Position numbers and translations under genes: made by a program. From assembly GCA_001931905.2 (NCBI GenBank), contig MSJI02000627.1, positions 1-64,000 of the forward strand: 64,000 nucleotides of DNA, written 5' to 3'. The notes beneath the pieces are model-generated. The model made no database searches. It had not been told where the DNA came from and saw only the letters and a list, made by a program, of their open reading frames with translations. This stretch comes from Cladosporium sp. IMV 00045 (taxonomy: Eukaryota; Ascomycota; Dothideomycetes; Cladosporiales; Cladosporiaceae). Positions within the stretch are counted from its first letter, which is position 1. Every line of letters starts with the position of its first letter. This document shows positions 24,191 to 35,538 of the stretch, in pieces.

Positions 24191-25417
24191 ATGGCCTCGC
24201 CACGGAGCTCAATTGACTCCTACGAAAGCCCTCCCTATCCGCAATGGGACATGGACAGTCTCGAACGGACTGTCACACATCCGCACCAGCCAACAGAAAG
24301 AGCAGATCAAAGAAATCCTGTCAACGGCTTCGAACCTATCAGTCCACAACCCATCACACCTCAATCTGCCGCCAGTCAGCCACTCCAAACCCAAGCCGTC
24401 TTTGCTTCCAGACACTCTACATCGGCACCTGACCTTCCGCATCAGAGAGGCGAACAGATCACTCCAAATCAACCATACAGATCCTCCAGCTTGCCGCCGA
24501 CCCTCGCAGGAAACAGAGACCTTCAACCACCTGCAAGAAACACCCTCAGCCAGTCTGGACCGGCATTCCATCAATCAATTTCCCGCCAAAACAGCAGCGC
24601 AGTGTACAGCAGCGACTCTATTTGCGCCATTACACCGATCGATCCATCCCGAAGCATTGCAAACGATGCCAACATCCACTCACGGCACGAACTCTATGCG
24701 TCGGCCACTTCAACTACTTCAACTACTCCGCTCCCACCATCATTTCACGCCCGACGGGAAACAGATGATCAATCCGGCTTCGACACAACTGCATTCGACT
24801 CTGTCGCTTCGTTGTCCAGGACCGCGTCAGACAACGACCTTCAATCATCTCCAGCATCCGAACACCGACATCCACCACCCACCAACACCCAAGCTCAGGA
24901 GGACGAAATCCTTCCTGCAATCCGCTCGCTGACCACGAGAAGCGACCCAGGATTCACTCACTGCGAGCAGGACTCCGACTCCAATCATGCCGCGAGTCTC
25001 GCGCCGACTCAGCAGAGAACTCGCTCTGAGTCTCCAGAAAACACTCAAGCGCGCGAAGAACGAATTCAACGACACACCCTCCCGCTCGCCACCCGAGGCG
25101 ATCCTGAATTTACCCACCATCAGCGGGATATCAACCGTGTTGCAGGTCTTGCGCAGCCAGGCCCTGCTCAACAGGCGCATCAGGGAGCTATACTGCCTTC
25201 CTATCATGCTGCCAATCCAGTTCAGGGCGATGGGAGCTCTGGGCGCAGATGTGCTGGGGTGTGTGATATGCTGTCGGTTTTTATTATCTTCCTCAGGGAT
25301 TTGGGCGGTCGGGGAATACTATGCGGGTACTTGTGTGCTTTGGCTTTTGTGATGGCGCTCGTGTACCTTGGCATTTATTCGGGCATGTATTTAAGGAAAG
25401 TGGGGTCTGATGAGTGA
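24191..25417 (+). CDS. Hypothetical disordered protein with C-terminal membrane segment
   Basis: Single exon, 408 aa. Residues 1 to about 340 are Ser/Thr/Pro/Gln-rich with no fold recognised. The C-terminus carries one or two hydrophobic segments, roughly CDMLSVFIIFL and GYLCALAFVMALVYLGIYSGMYL, so the protein may be anchored with its long disordered part in the cytosol. Codon third positions look protein-like and the frame is open over 1.2 kb. It lies 400 bp upstream of a similarly built gene on the same strand; sequence identity between the two is not obvious, but architecture is shared. Confidence 0.55.
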   Translation: MASPRSSIDSYESPPYPQWDMDSLERTVTHPHQPTERADQRNPVNGFEPISPQPITPQSAASQPLQTQAVFASRHSTSAPDLPHQRGEQITPNQPYRSSSLPPTLAGNRDLQPPARNTLSQSGPAFHQSISRQNSSAVYSSDSICAITPIDPSRSIANDANIHSRHELYASATSTTSTTPLPPSFHARRETDDQSGFDTTAFDSVASLSRTASDNDLQSSPASEHRHPPPTNTQAQEDEILPAIRSLTTRSDPGFTHCEQDSDSNHAASLAPTQQRTRSESPENTQAREERIQRHTLPLATRGDPEFTHHQRDINRVAGLAQPGPAQQAHQGAILPSYHAANPVQGDGSSGRRCAGVCDMLSVFIIFLRDLGGRGILCGYLCALAFVMALVYLGIYSGMYLRKVGSDE

Positions 25418-25817
25418 TGAAACAGTTGCTGACTTGTTGGTTGGAAGACTCCTTTGGGGTGAGCACGTTTGAGGGCTGCGATGAGATGAGATGAGAGACA
25501 GGATGGATTGTCTGTAGACTTTCTATGAATGAACGAACATGGCATGGATTCACGTTGGCGCGGCTTTCTTTTCACTTGCGAGTAGAACAGAATCATCTTC
25601 TCGATGCTCATTCCATGGAAAGCAGAGCATGTGGCCTGAGCCATTCACATGCATTCGGTTTGGCAGATTCACCTACTTACATATCCACTTTCACTTACAT
25701 TCAAGCTTGTACTTCACTTACGCCTCGAAGCTTACTCCAGAGCTCTTGCTGCTTGCAGCTCTTTCACACAATACAATTGACACTACAATCATCTTGATCA
25801 TATATATAGAACGACAA

Positions 25818-26843
25818 ATGGGTTCTTCAAGACACCATACGATCGATCCCACCAAGGCAACACCATCTCCTGCAGGAGGGATTGACGGAGCTGGCCTCGA
25901 TGTCCTGGATGACAGACAACGCTCGAAGCCACTGTCTGATGAACGCATCGACCAAGAGCATCTTTACCACAGTAAAACATCAGGATCACAAGCGTACATA
26001 GACAACACCCACGAGGAGGAAGAAGCCTCTAGCGCTTCTACCTCAAAGGGTCACATAACCAGCAAGGATTTTGACAAGACGAGAGTAACCGACGACATCT
26101 CAACCTTCGACCGACTCGACGAGCATCAAGACTTCGCCCTCATCCGCACCACCTCGCAACACATCGACCCCTCCAAACCACGCCGCCGCAGCGCCGACGC
26201 CACCCTCTCACGAAACCCCCTCCCCCTCGACGACTCAGAACTCTCGATCATCGACCAATACCAAGTCTCCCACCAACTGCACCAACACCCAAGCCTAAAC
26301 AAACTCCGCTCCATATCCGAAACCAACCTCCCGAGCAGCACGCAACGAACTCGTCTCAACTACATCCAGCACTGGATCAGCGACGCAGACAACACGGGCG
26401 AAATCCAGCGCTCCCTCCAAATCCTCGAGAAGAAAATCCAGCGCTTCCAAGCCGCCGCGAGGAAGAAGTGCATAGCGGTGAATCCGGAGCTGTGCAAAAT
26501 CCACGGCGCGAGGCATCGAGACCGGAATACCTACTTGCAAAGCATGCCGGATATCAACTTCTCCCAGGCTCCTCTGGGTGGTGATGGCTTTGGACTGGTG
26601 GATGGGATCTTCGACGTGAAGAAGTGCGGGACTCGTTTGCCGTCGGAAGCGGCGACGGTTAGTGATGTTGAGGCGGATGTTGAAGAGGGTGTGCCGGCGA
26701 GACTGGCTAGGAGGAGAAGGCGGAGGGAGGGGTTTTGCTGGGGTATTCTTGTGAGTCCTTACTGGTGGTTATTGCTTTTTCTTATGTTTGTTGGTACTGG
26801 ATTGGAGATTAATAGGCAGTTGAAGGGGGAGGGGTTTACGTGA
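25818..26843 (+). CDS. Hypothetical disordered protein with C-terminal membrane anchor
   Basis: 341 aa from the ATG at 25818. The open frame extends upstream, but that part reads like untranslated leader. The protein is polar and Ser/Asp/His-rich, with a short helical, possibly amphipathic segment around ILEKKIQRFQAAARKKC. It ends in an Arg cluster (ARLARRRRRREGF), then a Trp-rich hydrophobic span (ILVSPYWWLLLFLMFVGTGL) and a short tail. This is the layout of a tail-anchored protein, with the basic patch facing the cytosol. No family recognised. Confidence 0.58.
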   Translation: MGSSRHHTIDPTKATPSPAGGIDGAGLDVLDDRQRSKPLSDERIDQEHLYHSKTSGSQAYIDNTHEEEEASSASTSKGHITSKDFDKTRVTDDISTFDRLDEHQDFALIRTTSQHIDPSKPRRRSADATLSRNPLPLDDSELSIIDQYQVSHQLHQHPSLNKLRSISETNLPSSTQRTRLNYIQHWISDADNTGEIQRSLQILEKKIQRFQAAARKKCIAVNPELCKIHGARHRDRNTYLQSMPDINFSQAPLGGDGFGLVDGIFDVKKCGTRLPSEAATVSDVEADVEEGVPARLARRRRRREGFCWGILVSPYWWLLLFLMFVGTGLEINRQLKGEGFT

Positions 26844-29800
26844 TCGGGTGGGGTTGGTTTTGATGTCGTTTTTAGCAGTGAGGTCGGTGGGCTAGTTGAT
26901 GATACAGTATGTCAGATGAATTGGTAGCAAGATCTATTCATGAAAGCCAGCCGACGCGAATATTCACTCGCAAGGTGGCAGGCTAATACGATGCCGCAAA
27001 GGTCTTATTAACGTGCTGAATCATATTGAGATCTGTTGATGTATGGGACCTGGATGTCATGGTGCAAGTTTTGCTGACTTTCTTCACTTGACTGATAGCT
27101 CTCGATACGAGCATCTGGTAGCAGTCAACAGCAATGGGTCGCTTGACCACCAGCCGGCCTAGATTCATGCAGCTCTTCTTCCGTCTCAGCTGGCAATCTG
27201 GACACCGCATGGCAGATCAATCGATCTGACTGCAGAAGCGAGTACTCAACTTGCGTTGTGGCTTGCTGACAACTCGTAGGCCGTATCCAGATTGTCGATC
27301 GATTGATAGATTTTCGATTGTCGATTGTCTTCCCCAGAAGAAGCTCGTAATTTTTGCCCTAAACAGCATCCCTTCCGATGGTTCGAGGCTTTTCTTCGAG
27401 GCTGGCTGGCTGGCTGGTTCAGCTGAGGCTACGCCCGCGACGCACGCCATTGTTCATGCGCACGGTCGAAGTTGTCCACGAGAAGAAAGACACATATCCA
27501 AAGTGAAGTGCCGGCCATTTGTGGCGACGAAAAATAAAGGATAGCGCAGGCATCAGCTAATACAGTACCTCTTGAAACCGTGGCCCAGTGGCAAAAGTAT
27601 ACCTGATTTGGACGAACCCGACCTACCGGAACATCTGCGGCTGGGAGGATTTAGAGGACAGTGCCAAATACGAGGTCGTGGCTTCGGCAGGTCGAAATGG
27701 CGACACAGCTGGAACGAAGACACATCCTGGAAAGCCGGCCTCCGGAACCCTTTGTCTTGGTGGATCAGAGTTCGAGTCTGAAGCGGCGAAGTTGCGTGAA
27801 AGGTGGGAGGCGTAGCGGTTTGCATAATTACGAGACGCCACACTTGTCCATATCAAGACCGGCGACCGAGAAGTAAGGTCTACGCCGTCAGCGCACACAA
27901 CGCCCTTGCCCTTTGGTCGCTACCGGACTTCAAATTTCACGCTTGTCAGTAAATGCGTATGCGAAGTATGAATGCTTGTCACGCAATTTGGTGTCGGGGG
28001 AGAGAAATGAGATGCATGGGCCTCCAAGAGGCTGCAGGATCTGTCTACCCGTGCTACATGGAGCGGCATGGGTTTGGAGATCGTACCGGATGCAAGAACC
28101 GTGGCGTCCTTGTTTCGAATTGAGCTACAGCGCGGACTGTAAGGGCACAAGCTCCTCTATTCGCGCGTCTGTTGATGATAGCATCATATGCGAATATACA
28201 AGCCGTCGTGGCTCGCGGCTTAACCTGCGTCATGTCCTGCACGCGTATACAACAACAGCAAAGCGATGGCGAGGACTGCGAGCTAAAGCTGGGCAGAGGT
28301 GTGGACTGTCATCAGCGGCGTTCACTGGAGCGACCAGCCATGCGATGCCGGGTAAGGTCGCTCCTCGTGGATAGCCGTTTTGCTTCTCCGTGCAGCTGAG
28401 GACGATCTTTGCTCGTGGCGACTCCGAGTGATGACTGCATTGACTGTATGGGGAGCTACTCGAGTACTTGCCCAGCCGGCGTGGCTTCCTGATAGCCAAG
28501 AACACCATTTTATCCACAGGGCAGTACCATGCTCGCCATGCTCACCTGCAACAGCCACTCGCATGGAGAGAGAGCTTCCGCGGGTGTCAAGTGCCGGGCG
28601 CAACACACACAAGAGACTCGACAGAGCACTACTGCAGACGTGGTGTATGTATGTATGTTACCAGGCGATACTTCGAAACATACCACAGATGCACAGCAAG
28701 CTAACGAAGCCTTCCAAAGCCTCCCGCATGCAGGCGCAGGCAGAAGATGATAGTTGAAACACCGACATTTTCGCGAATCTTGCCCCCCTCGTGCAATTGC
28801 GTGTTGGGTCTTGTTCCACGTTGGCTCTGCTTTCTGCGCCCCACGGGTACACTCGGACGCAGCGTTGATGATTTTGCCGCCACCGCAGTCATCAGCATCC
28901 TGCCCAGATACCGTGCCCTGGTCTGGGCGTCATATGGAGACACGCAGTCACAAGGATAGTAAGTAGCTAGCTGGGTGAGGTATTGCGTGGACAAAGAGAA
29001 GTGAGAGAGGTGTTGTCGTCGCAATTGTTTTGCCACATCCCCAGGCAGCACGGTGAGTAGGACAAACCGAGAGACCCTCACTGCCATCCCATCCCCTTAA
29101 CGACGGTCACACAAGCTCAGCAGCAGCGAATTGCGATGGGCCGTAGATTCTTCCAGGCCTTTGACAGGTGGGACGATGGGTGGACTACCTCGGGCAATCC
29201 TTCCCTGCGGTCGATCGCATATGAACAGAGAGCAGCAATTCGACAGGGCTGCGGGTGCAGATGGTCGTCGGCCACTCACGCGCTGCCCAAGTCGGTCCAT
29301 GAGGGTATGTGCGCGGCAGGATTAGCCTGACACGCCAAACCCTGCGTGAACATCTCGAAATAGCTTTTGGCTTCTGCCGTCGATGGAGCATGATTGGATG
29401 TGAGGGACGTGCATGGCGCTTAAGCCTGCCACGCACGCCTCGACGCTCTGCTCCCCTCCGCCTCAGCGGCCGCACTACCACGCTACGCTCGTGATGCCCG
29501 TCTCTACCTAAGAACCTGTTGGTCTCCATCTCGCTCTATTTCCGTTCATGGAGGCCTCGCCGCACCGCCAGCGCCCACCCCCCGGTATTGGTGCTATTGG
29601 ATGGCGATCATTAGGCATATGAGAAGAATGAGTGCGCTTCTCCATCCGGTAAAAGACTAATCGCTCGTCTTCTTTGAGTTTCATCTGCCCATCTGTCGTC
29701 TCTTTGATACTCGACAGTCTCAGCTACTCCTCCAACCTCCCTCGTAGCTGACACTTGACTCGGTCTCTCTACGCGCCGACGACTCTTTCTCACGAGACCG

Positions 29801-30237
29801 AGGAAGAAGTCTCGCGCTTCTTTTACCGCCCGCGTTTTCTCGTCGTCATCTCTCTCTCTCTGGACGTCCAGCTGACCCTACATTACTCACTCTCTCGCGC
29901 CTCTGTCCTTCTCGGACTACGGAAGGACCAGCATCCTGTGCTCTTCTGGCCCGCCAACGCTCCATCTGCACAAATACGAAGTGAAACAAGTTCACCACCT
30001 CGGCTTGCAGCCGCGCACGGCTCCCCTCTTATTACTCGCCAAAGGATCACATTTAGTCTCTCAGATCTACTACAACCAACAGCCGCACTACTGTTGCGCC
30101 CCACGAGCCATAGTCAGCCTTTGCCTCGTCGTAAGATAGACTGGGCAGTGCTAGGCTCGACCCTCGTGCGTGGTGTACTTCATCACATCGACAGGACCTA
30201 TCTTTTGTGTGCTGCACGAGATCCGACTCACAAGATC
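26844..30237. other. Gene-poor stretch
   Basis: About 3.4 kb in which both strands show only short, overlapping frames of under 150 codons and no recognisable family. It includes a (GGCT)4 run near 27404 and a (GTAT)n run near 28642. The last 600 bases, rich in CT tracts, are probably the 5' leader and promoter of the next gene. No RNA gene could be supported. Confidence 0.4.
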
Positions 30238-31251
30238 ATGCTAGCCTGGATGCCACAGTCGCCACACTGCTTGACAGACCACCACCACACATCCGCCACG
30301 ACCACGAGCGCCATGTCTCTTGCCATACTACCCTCATCGCCTGCGACTTATAGTCAGCCGCCGTTGCTGTCCAGCAAACCGTCGCCTTCAAAACGTCCGA
30401 AACTTTCACTCAACACGTCCATCTCGCCACCCACTTTTGGAAAGAAAGCTACGAGCCTGCGGTTAGAAACTCTTTCCGCAACATCGCCAACGATCCGAAA
30501 CACTTTCAGCAATGCTCACGAAGAAGAGTCTAAATTAAAAGGAAACGGCTCCAAGCCCAAACGACCAAAATTATCAAATCTTTCAACCTCGAACATCATT
30601 TCCTGCGACAACTTGTCATCATCTCCCAACACATCGGATCACCTTGATGCAACATCTTCATCCTCGACCTCTACCTCGGCAAACTCAATATCAACCACCG
30701 ACTCAATACCAGCCGCGGTCCCGTACAAACTCGCCTACAACGCCACATCGATCTTGAGCAACAGTCCTCTGCCCCGAAGCAGCAGTCAGCGAAGAACATT
30801 CGCTCAAACAAGACCGATGTTTCCAGTCACGAAGAAAGTGGCCTTCCGCGCACCCCTGACCGAGGACATCACAACCGAGAAATTTACAATGCGACACTCA
30901 GACATCGAATCTTCGAACTCGACAATATCAACCCTCGAGCTCTCACCTCCAGAAGCCGAATCTGAAAGCGAGGCCATTTCAAAGGTCGTGGATGCCAAGA
31001 GCGAAGGCGACGCTCCCAAATCACAGGCGAAGTCCGCGAAGCAGAAGTCAGCACCATCACCGCGTGCTGGCGACAAGCGCGATTCTTCAGACGAAGAGGA
31101 TAGCGACACATGTCCGGCGACACCAGTGGCTGGTCGTAAGAAGCGGCACCGGGAATGGGTGTGGACGCTGGGACCGATTGATTCCGCGAACGCATCGGAT
31201 GAGAGCAAGGGAGATGCAGACGCTAATAGTAGAGGGGGCGAAGGCGCATAG
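30238..31251 (+). CDS. Conserved fungal hypothetical protein, Ser-rich, KKRHREWVWTLGP motif
   Basis: 337 aa from the ATG at 30238; a second Met at 30313 is an alternative. The upstream in-frame part is CT-rich leader and is not used. The protein is Ser/Thr/Pro-rich with Lys/Arg-Pro patches that could be nuclear localisation signals (for example PSKRPKLS and SKPKRPKLS). It has a conserved-looking block MFPVTKKVAFRAPLTEDI near residue 196, and a C-terminal block PVAGRKKRHREWVWTLGPI near 295-313. I recall this C-terminal block from uncharacterised ascomycete proteins, but no function is known to me. Probably nuclear. Confidence 0.6.
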   Translation: MLAWMPQSPHCLTDHHHTSATTTSAMSLAILPSSPATYSQPPLLSSKPSPSKRPKLSLNTSISPPTFGKKATSLRLETLSATSPTIRNTFSNAHEEESKLKGNGSKPKRPKLSNLSTSNIISCDNLSSSPNTSDHLDATSSSSTSTSANSISTTDSIPAAVPYKLAYNATSILSNSPLPRSSSQRRTFAQTRPMFPVTKKVAFRAPLTEDITTEKFTMRHSDIESSNSTISTLELSPPEAESESEAISKVVDAKSEGDAPKSQAKSAKQKSAPSPRAGDKRDSSDEEDSDTCPATPVAGRKKRHREWVWTLGPIDSANASDESKGDADANSRGGEGA

Positions 31252-31943
31252 ACGGGGGGAAGGAGTTGGAAGGATGTACATGAACTAAACGATTTTATAT
31301 ATGATTTGATGTTGGCATGAGTTTAGCGGGAAGGGCGTCGGTGGTGGTGAGACACAGGCGTCTTGCAGACGTTCACATAAGATACCCCAGATAGCATGAT
31401 TTACAGCAAAGAACATTTCACGATCGCATCTTGATCGTCACAATCCGCCGAACGAAGTTTCCAATATCAAACGATGTGCGGTGAGTGATTTGCACTTCTG
31501 AGCACCGATGGTATAGCTCAAATTCTCGGCTTTCTGGACCCGATATCGGTATCATGCAAAGACGACGACCAAGCATTACAAATCTGCAGCGTTCATACGC
31601 TGTTAGCAACATCTGTTTCGTCACTTAACACGAGCTAATATGATTACAGGAAACCGGTGGCTGGTGCGTACAACGGCTTTCTCAACCGAACCCAGCAATA
31701 ATCTATGTGGTCTTCAAGCTTCTCCAAGTCGCCGTTGAACCGTACGCGAGAAGAATTACGTCACACAATTCTGCACGTCGTCCGGTTCGAGATAACGGTA
31801 ATGCAGACCAAGAGACCTAGAACCTCTAATCCATACTCGAGACCCCATCAGTACTACCAGGTCCAAGAGATGACATGCCCTCCATAGCTCCGCAATCGCC
31901 GCAAATCGAAAAGCAGCGCAGAAAAAACGCCCCTTAGCCAACC
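31252..31943. other. Intergenic region
   Basis: About 690 bp between two plus-strand genes; 3' region of one and promoter of the next. No gene or distinctive site seen. Confidence 0.4.
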
Positions 31944-33128
31944 ATGTCGTCGTACGCGGACACCAATTTCGGACTCCCACGACTGGCCCACATAACCGAT
32001 CTATTCAACCTCACCCTACCGTTTCGCCTGCACCTATTCGAGTTCTGCGATCTCCCATTGTAAGCCAGCACGCGCCAGTGCCATCCGAAGCACTGGCCCT
32101 CCCTTCAGAGCGTGGACACACCTGTGACACTGCTCAGCTTCATCCTCCCCAAAGCCCTATAGCAAATATAAAACTGACTGAAGGTCACAACCAGCATCCC
32201 TTTCGCGCTCAAGCAATGCGCGCAAAACACCCTGACCGCGCATTGGACGCGACGCATTGCTCTCCTGCAGCGTCGCGAACCAGCCAAATTGGCAGCCGAT
32301 CTGATCGATGAAGTCTTCCGCGCCATCGAAGGCGAAAGCCAAGTCAACAACGACGAAAACGCCAACTGGAAAGTCGTAGATTTCTGCTCCGGCTCCGGCG
32401 GGCCCACGCCGCCCATCGAAGCGCACCTCAACTCCAAGCGCGTGAAAGCAGGCCTGCCGCCCGTGCCTTTCTTCCTGAGCGATCTGTATCCCAACATCGA
32501 CGCTTGGATTGTGCACGCCTCGCGCTCGGCGGATCTGTCGTTCATTCCGGACCCGGTGGATGCTACGAATCCTCCTTTCGCGGCGATAAGCGCGAGCACG
32601 CCTGGCGATAAAGAGGCTGCTCGTGAGCGTGGGCTGGAGCACGATGGTCGTAAGGTCTTTCGCTTGTTTTGTCTTGCGTTTCATCATTTTGATGATGAGG
32701 GCGCGAAGCGAGTGGTGAGAAGCACCATGGATACGAGCGATGCTTTTGTGATTCTGGAGTTGCAGGAGCGACGTGTTGGGAGTTTGTTGCTTATGACGCT
32801 GGAGCTTGGGTTGTTGTTTTTGATGGCTGTCTTTTGGTACCCGAGGGATTGGGTTTATTTGTTTTTCACTTACATCGTGCCTGTGCTGCCGCCCATGCAT
32901 GCTTTCGATGGGATGGTGAGTTGCTTGCGGACGAGGACTTTTGAGGAGTTTGTTGACTTGGTTGATGTTTCTTTGGGGAAGAGGAAGGGTAGGCGTGATG
33001 TTTCGGGTCCTCTGGTCGTTGTGCAGCGTGGCGATTGGAGGTTCACTAACTATCGAGTGCTGCATACTTGGCCTGTTGGATATATGAATGCTATTGTTGG
33101 GGTGAAGACTGATACACAAGATAGGTAG
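31944..33128 (+). CDS. Putative SAM-dependent methyltransferase-like protein with membrane segments
   Basis: Two exons, 31944-32059 and 32195-33128, with a 135-nt intron (longer than its neighbours', with a CTGAC branch-like site); about 349 aa. A class I methyltransferase motif I-like segment VVDFCSGSGGPTP lies near residue 92. DLYPN and the later LAFHHFDDE could be the following acidic and catalytic-loop strands. Unusually, the second half has hydrophobic stretches (SLLLMTLELGLLFLMAVFW and WVYLFFTYIVPVLPP). The second exon frame stays open upstream to an AG acceptor that joins in phase with the first exon, so the ATG at 31944 is preferred over internal starts. The substrate is unknown, and membrane association is inferred only from hydrophobicity. 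Confidence 0.65.
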
Positions 33129-33466
33129 TCCATGATAAAAATACAGGCTTTCCGAGAGGAGATTCCATAAACGACAATTCTTTAGCAAACTCATTTGGCT
33201 CACCGGAAACAAGGGGAACAGGATACATAACTGGACGTCTCAGACTGTAATCTCGACAACACCTCTGCTTGACTCTGAAAGAATCTTGCGATACGCACAA
33301 CAAAGCGAAGCCGCAGACTCATTGTTGAGATAATCATCAAACAAATGCCGCCTGACTAAGACATCCGCTTGCCAACACAACCAATCTCACCCCGAGGCAC
33401 CTCCTCAGCAGTCCAAAATCTCACCATCATAACGGGTCACACGTCCTACCACTCCTCACACTCCAC
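33129..33466. other. Convergent intergenic region
   Basis: Short gap between tail-to-tail genes; nothing beyond 3' ends is visible. Confidence 0.4.
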
Positions 33467-33922
33467 CTACTCCCCCTTACCCTCTCTCACATAAAACTCC
33501 CCCCTCTCCCCCTCCAACCTCTCCACAACCACCCTCAACCGCCCCAACTCCACCGTCTCCCTCTCACCCTGCTGCCTAACCTGCTCCCTCGTCAACAAAA
33601 CCCTCTCAGCAGCATCCTGATTCGCCGCGAAAGAATGCCAAATCGCATCGAACCGCTCGCAAGTATCGTTGGCGTCGGCGTACGCCACGCCGTAAGTTTT
33701 CGCTCGCTTGAGCCAGAGTTCAAGCATGCTGGCGCGGTAGCGGTTTTGCAGGACGTGGGAATGAAGGCGGGCGAGGACGGTGCGGAGGAGGGATTCGGTG
33801 AGGCGACGGTCGGAGAGGATGGTGAAGGGGCGGAGGTAGGTGGTTTGCAAGTGAGTGCTGGCGGTGTGGAGGGCGGTGAGGATCTGGTCGGCTGCTAGGG
33901 GGAGTCTGTTGGGTTGGGACAT
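33467..33922 (-). CDS. Small helical protein, paralogue of the next gene
   Basis: 151 aa, single exon, mostly helical, with a Glu/Arg-rich C-terminus. No known domain. A 43-residue block (starting LTESLLR and ending WLKRAKTYGVAYAD) aligns without gaps to LTDSDIR...WNKRAKIFGVDYAE in the protein encoded at 34393-35019. Leu1, Thr2, Ser4, Arg7, Leu13, Leu18, Trp30 and the KRAK.(Y/F)GV.YA core are conserved at identical spacing. The two genes are on the same strand and 470 bp apart, so they look like an old tandem duplication. This copy is shorter at both ends. Confidence 0.55.
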   Translation of the reverse strand: MSQPNRLPLAADQILTALHTASTHLQTTYLRPFTILSDRRLTESLLRTVLARLHSHVLQNRYRASMLELWLKRAKTYGVAYADANDTCERFDAIWHSFAANQDAAERVLLTREQVRQQGERETVELGRLRVVVERLEGERGEFYVREGKGE

Positions 33923-34392
33923 TTTGGTGGAAGAGTTTGGGATATTTACTTGTCAAAGGGTCAACAATGTTTAGGAATGAGTGATTTCGGGGGAGTCGTG
34001 CTTATTAGTCTACATACTTCGAAATACGGAGAATGAGTCTTGCATGACGATGCTGTTTGCTAGAAGACGAAGGATCTGATCACGCTTGAGATCTTGATTT
34101 TCTGGAACAGGTATGGATTTCGATCGATCGACAATGTCACGAGTGCTGGGACCATCTGTGTCTTCATGTGGCGACCTTGGACGTTGGGAACATTCGTGAT
34201 TCAATTCGATACCCTAAACCCAAACTTCGCTGACAGTACGCATTTGTAATTTTGTTGTCGCCATTTCAACGGATCGACAAGTTTCATTCCTCTTCATCAG
34301 AAAACAGTTTTGAATCTCCAATCTGAAGCTTGGCCAACCAAGTGGTCGATCCATCTCCAACCATCTTGTCGTAGACCAAAGCTTGACTGAAC

Positions 34393-35019
34393 CTACTCAA
34401 TACGCATGAAACGCGGCTCCCCAACACTGTCTTCCTCCTGCTGGATCTCCACCTTCTGAGCACCGAGCAAGTCCAAGCCCTCGCAGGTCTCACGGTAGAC
34501 TTTGGCGTGCTGCACGATCTCCGTCTTGAAGGACTCCTTGCTGCTGCCAGCCATCTCGAACTGCTCGTCCATGTCGCGGTAGAAGGCAAGGCGCTCGGGG
34601 AGTGAGGCGACGCTGTTCTCAAGAGAGGCACACTCAGCGTAGTCCACGCCGAAGATCTTAGCGCGCTTGTTCCAGATGTCCCTCTCTCTGTGCTGCCAGA
34701 GGACGTTGAGGAAGGCCTTGCGGAGGCTGCCGAAGAGCTTGCGGATGTCGCTGTCGGTGAGGAGGGTGCTCTCCAGGAGAAGTTCGATCTCGTGCGTCGG
34801 ACACTCCATGTCGGTGAGAGCGGCTTTGATCCTGTGGTACAGCTGGGCGTGAGCGACGTCCTGGGACCTGGCGGCGTCTGCGTAGGAGTTGTACAGCATG
34901 GCGTCGATGTCGACTGAGACGTCTGTCAGTACCATTTGTAGGTGTTGTTCGGGAGTAAGAGGGAAGTTGGCGGTGGCGAGTTCGAAAGCGAAAGCTTCGT
35001 CGAATGGAATGCCTGACAT
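34393..35019 (-). CDS. Helical protein of unknown function, paralogue of preceding gene
   Basis: 208 aa, single exon. Acidic, mainly alpha-helical; no signal peptide or membrane span. It carries the KRAKIFGVDYAE block shared with the 151-aa protein encoded at 33467-33922 and has extra N-terminal sequence (MSGIPFDEAFAFELATANF). Function is not recognised. It is divergent from the coiled-coil gene at 35539, with about 520 bp between starts. Confidence 0.6.
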   Translation of the reverse strand: MSGIPFDEAFAFELATANFPLTPEQHLQMVLTDVSVDIDAMLYNSYADAARSQDVAHAQLYHRIKAALTDMECPTHEIELLLESTLLTDSDIRKLFGSLRKAFLNVLWQHRERDIWNKRAKIFGVDYAECASLENSVASLPERLAFYRDMDEQFEMAGSSKESFKTEIVQHAKVYRETCEGLDLLGAQKVEIQQEEDSVGEPRFMRIE

Positions 35020-35538
35020 CTTATTCTTACTGCTTGAGGATGGTAATGTTGGTTTTTATGGACTGTTGTTCTTTGTGTCGTTCAGGTCTTGCTGAGACGA
35101 GACCGAGCGAGCAATAGTGAAGAGTGTCTTGAGGTATGCCTTGTCTTGGGAGTGTGTCTTGTCTTGCGTCCTCTCGCGCCGTGAGGATGATGTCGTGAAG
35201 CTGTGAGACCAACAGCTTCGCTTACATACGGGAACAAACGCGCTTGTTTGCTTATGCGTCTGCTTGTTGGTGTCTCTGTGGCGACTCTCGTGCGTCGCGC
35301 GCGTCACATGATTGTTGACGGTGCAACAGTTGAGGAAGGCGCGACCTTCGATGCCAGACCTGCTAGCTTCGCATCATAACAAACGCGCTTCCTCGACTTT
35401 TCCCTCGACTGTTCCTACACCACGCACTCCCCCTCGGAAAACTCTTCCGTTGGCCTCTTCCTTCACTCGCGTCCTCCGTCTTTCCCATCAACATCACCAA
35501 ATCCGCCATCTTTCCATCAAGCACCACCAAGACACACC

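Noticed and set aside
27579..27790. A-box-like (TGGCCCAGTGG) and B-box-like (AGTTCGAGTCT) sequences suggesting a tRNA
   Set aside because: They are about 190 bases apart and no acceptor stem can be drawn; likely chance.
32157..33212. Minus-strand frame of 351 codons opposite the methyltransferase-like gene
   Set aside because: No family features and His/Arg/Gln-rich shadow composition; the plus strand has the SAM motif and a coherent splice.
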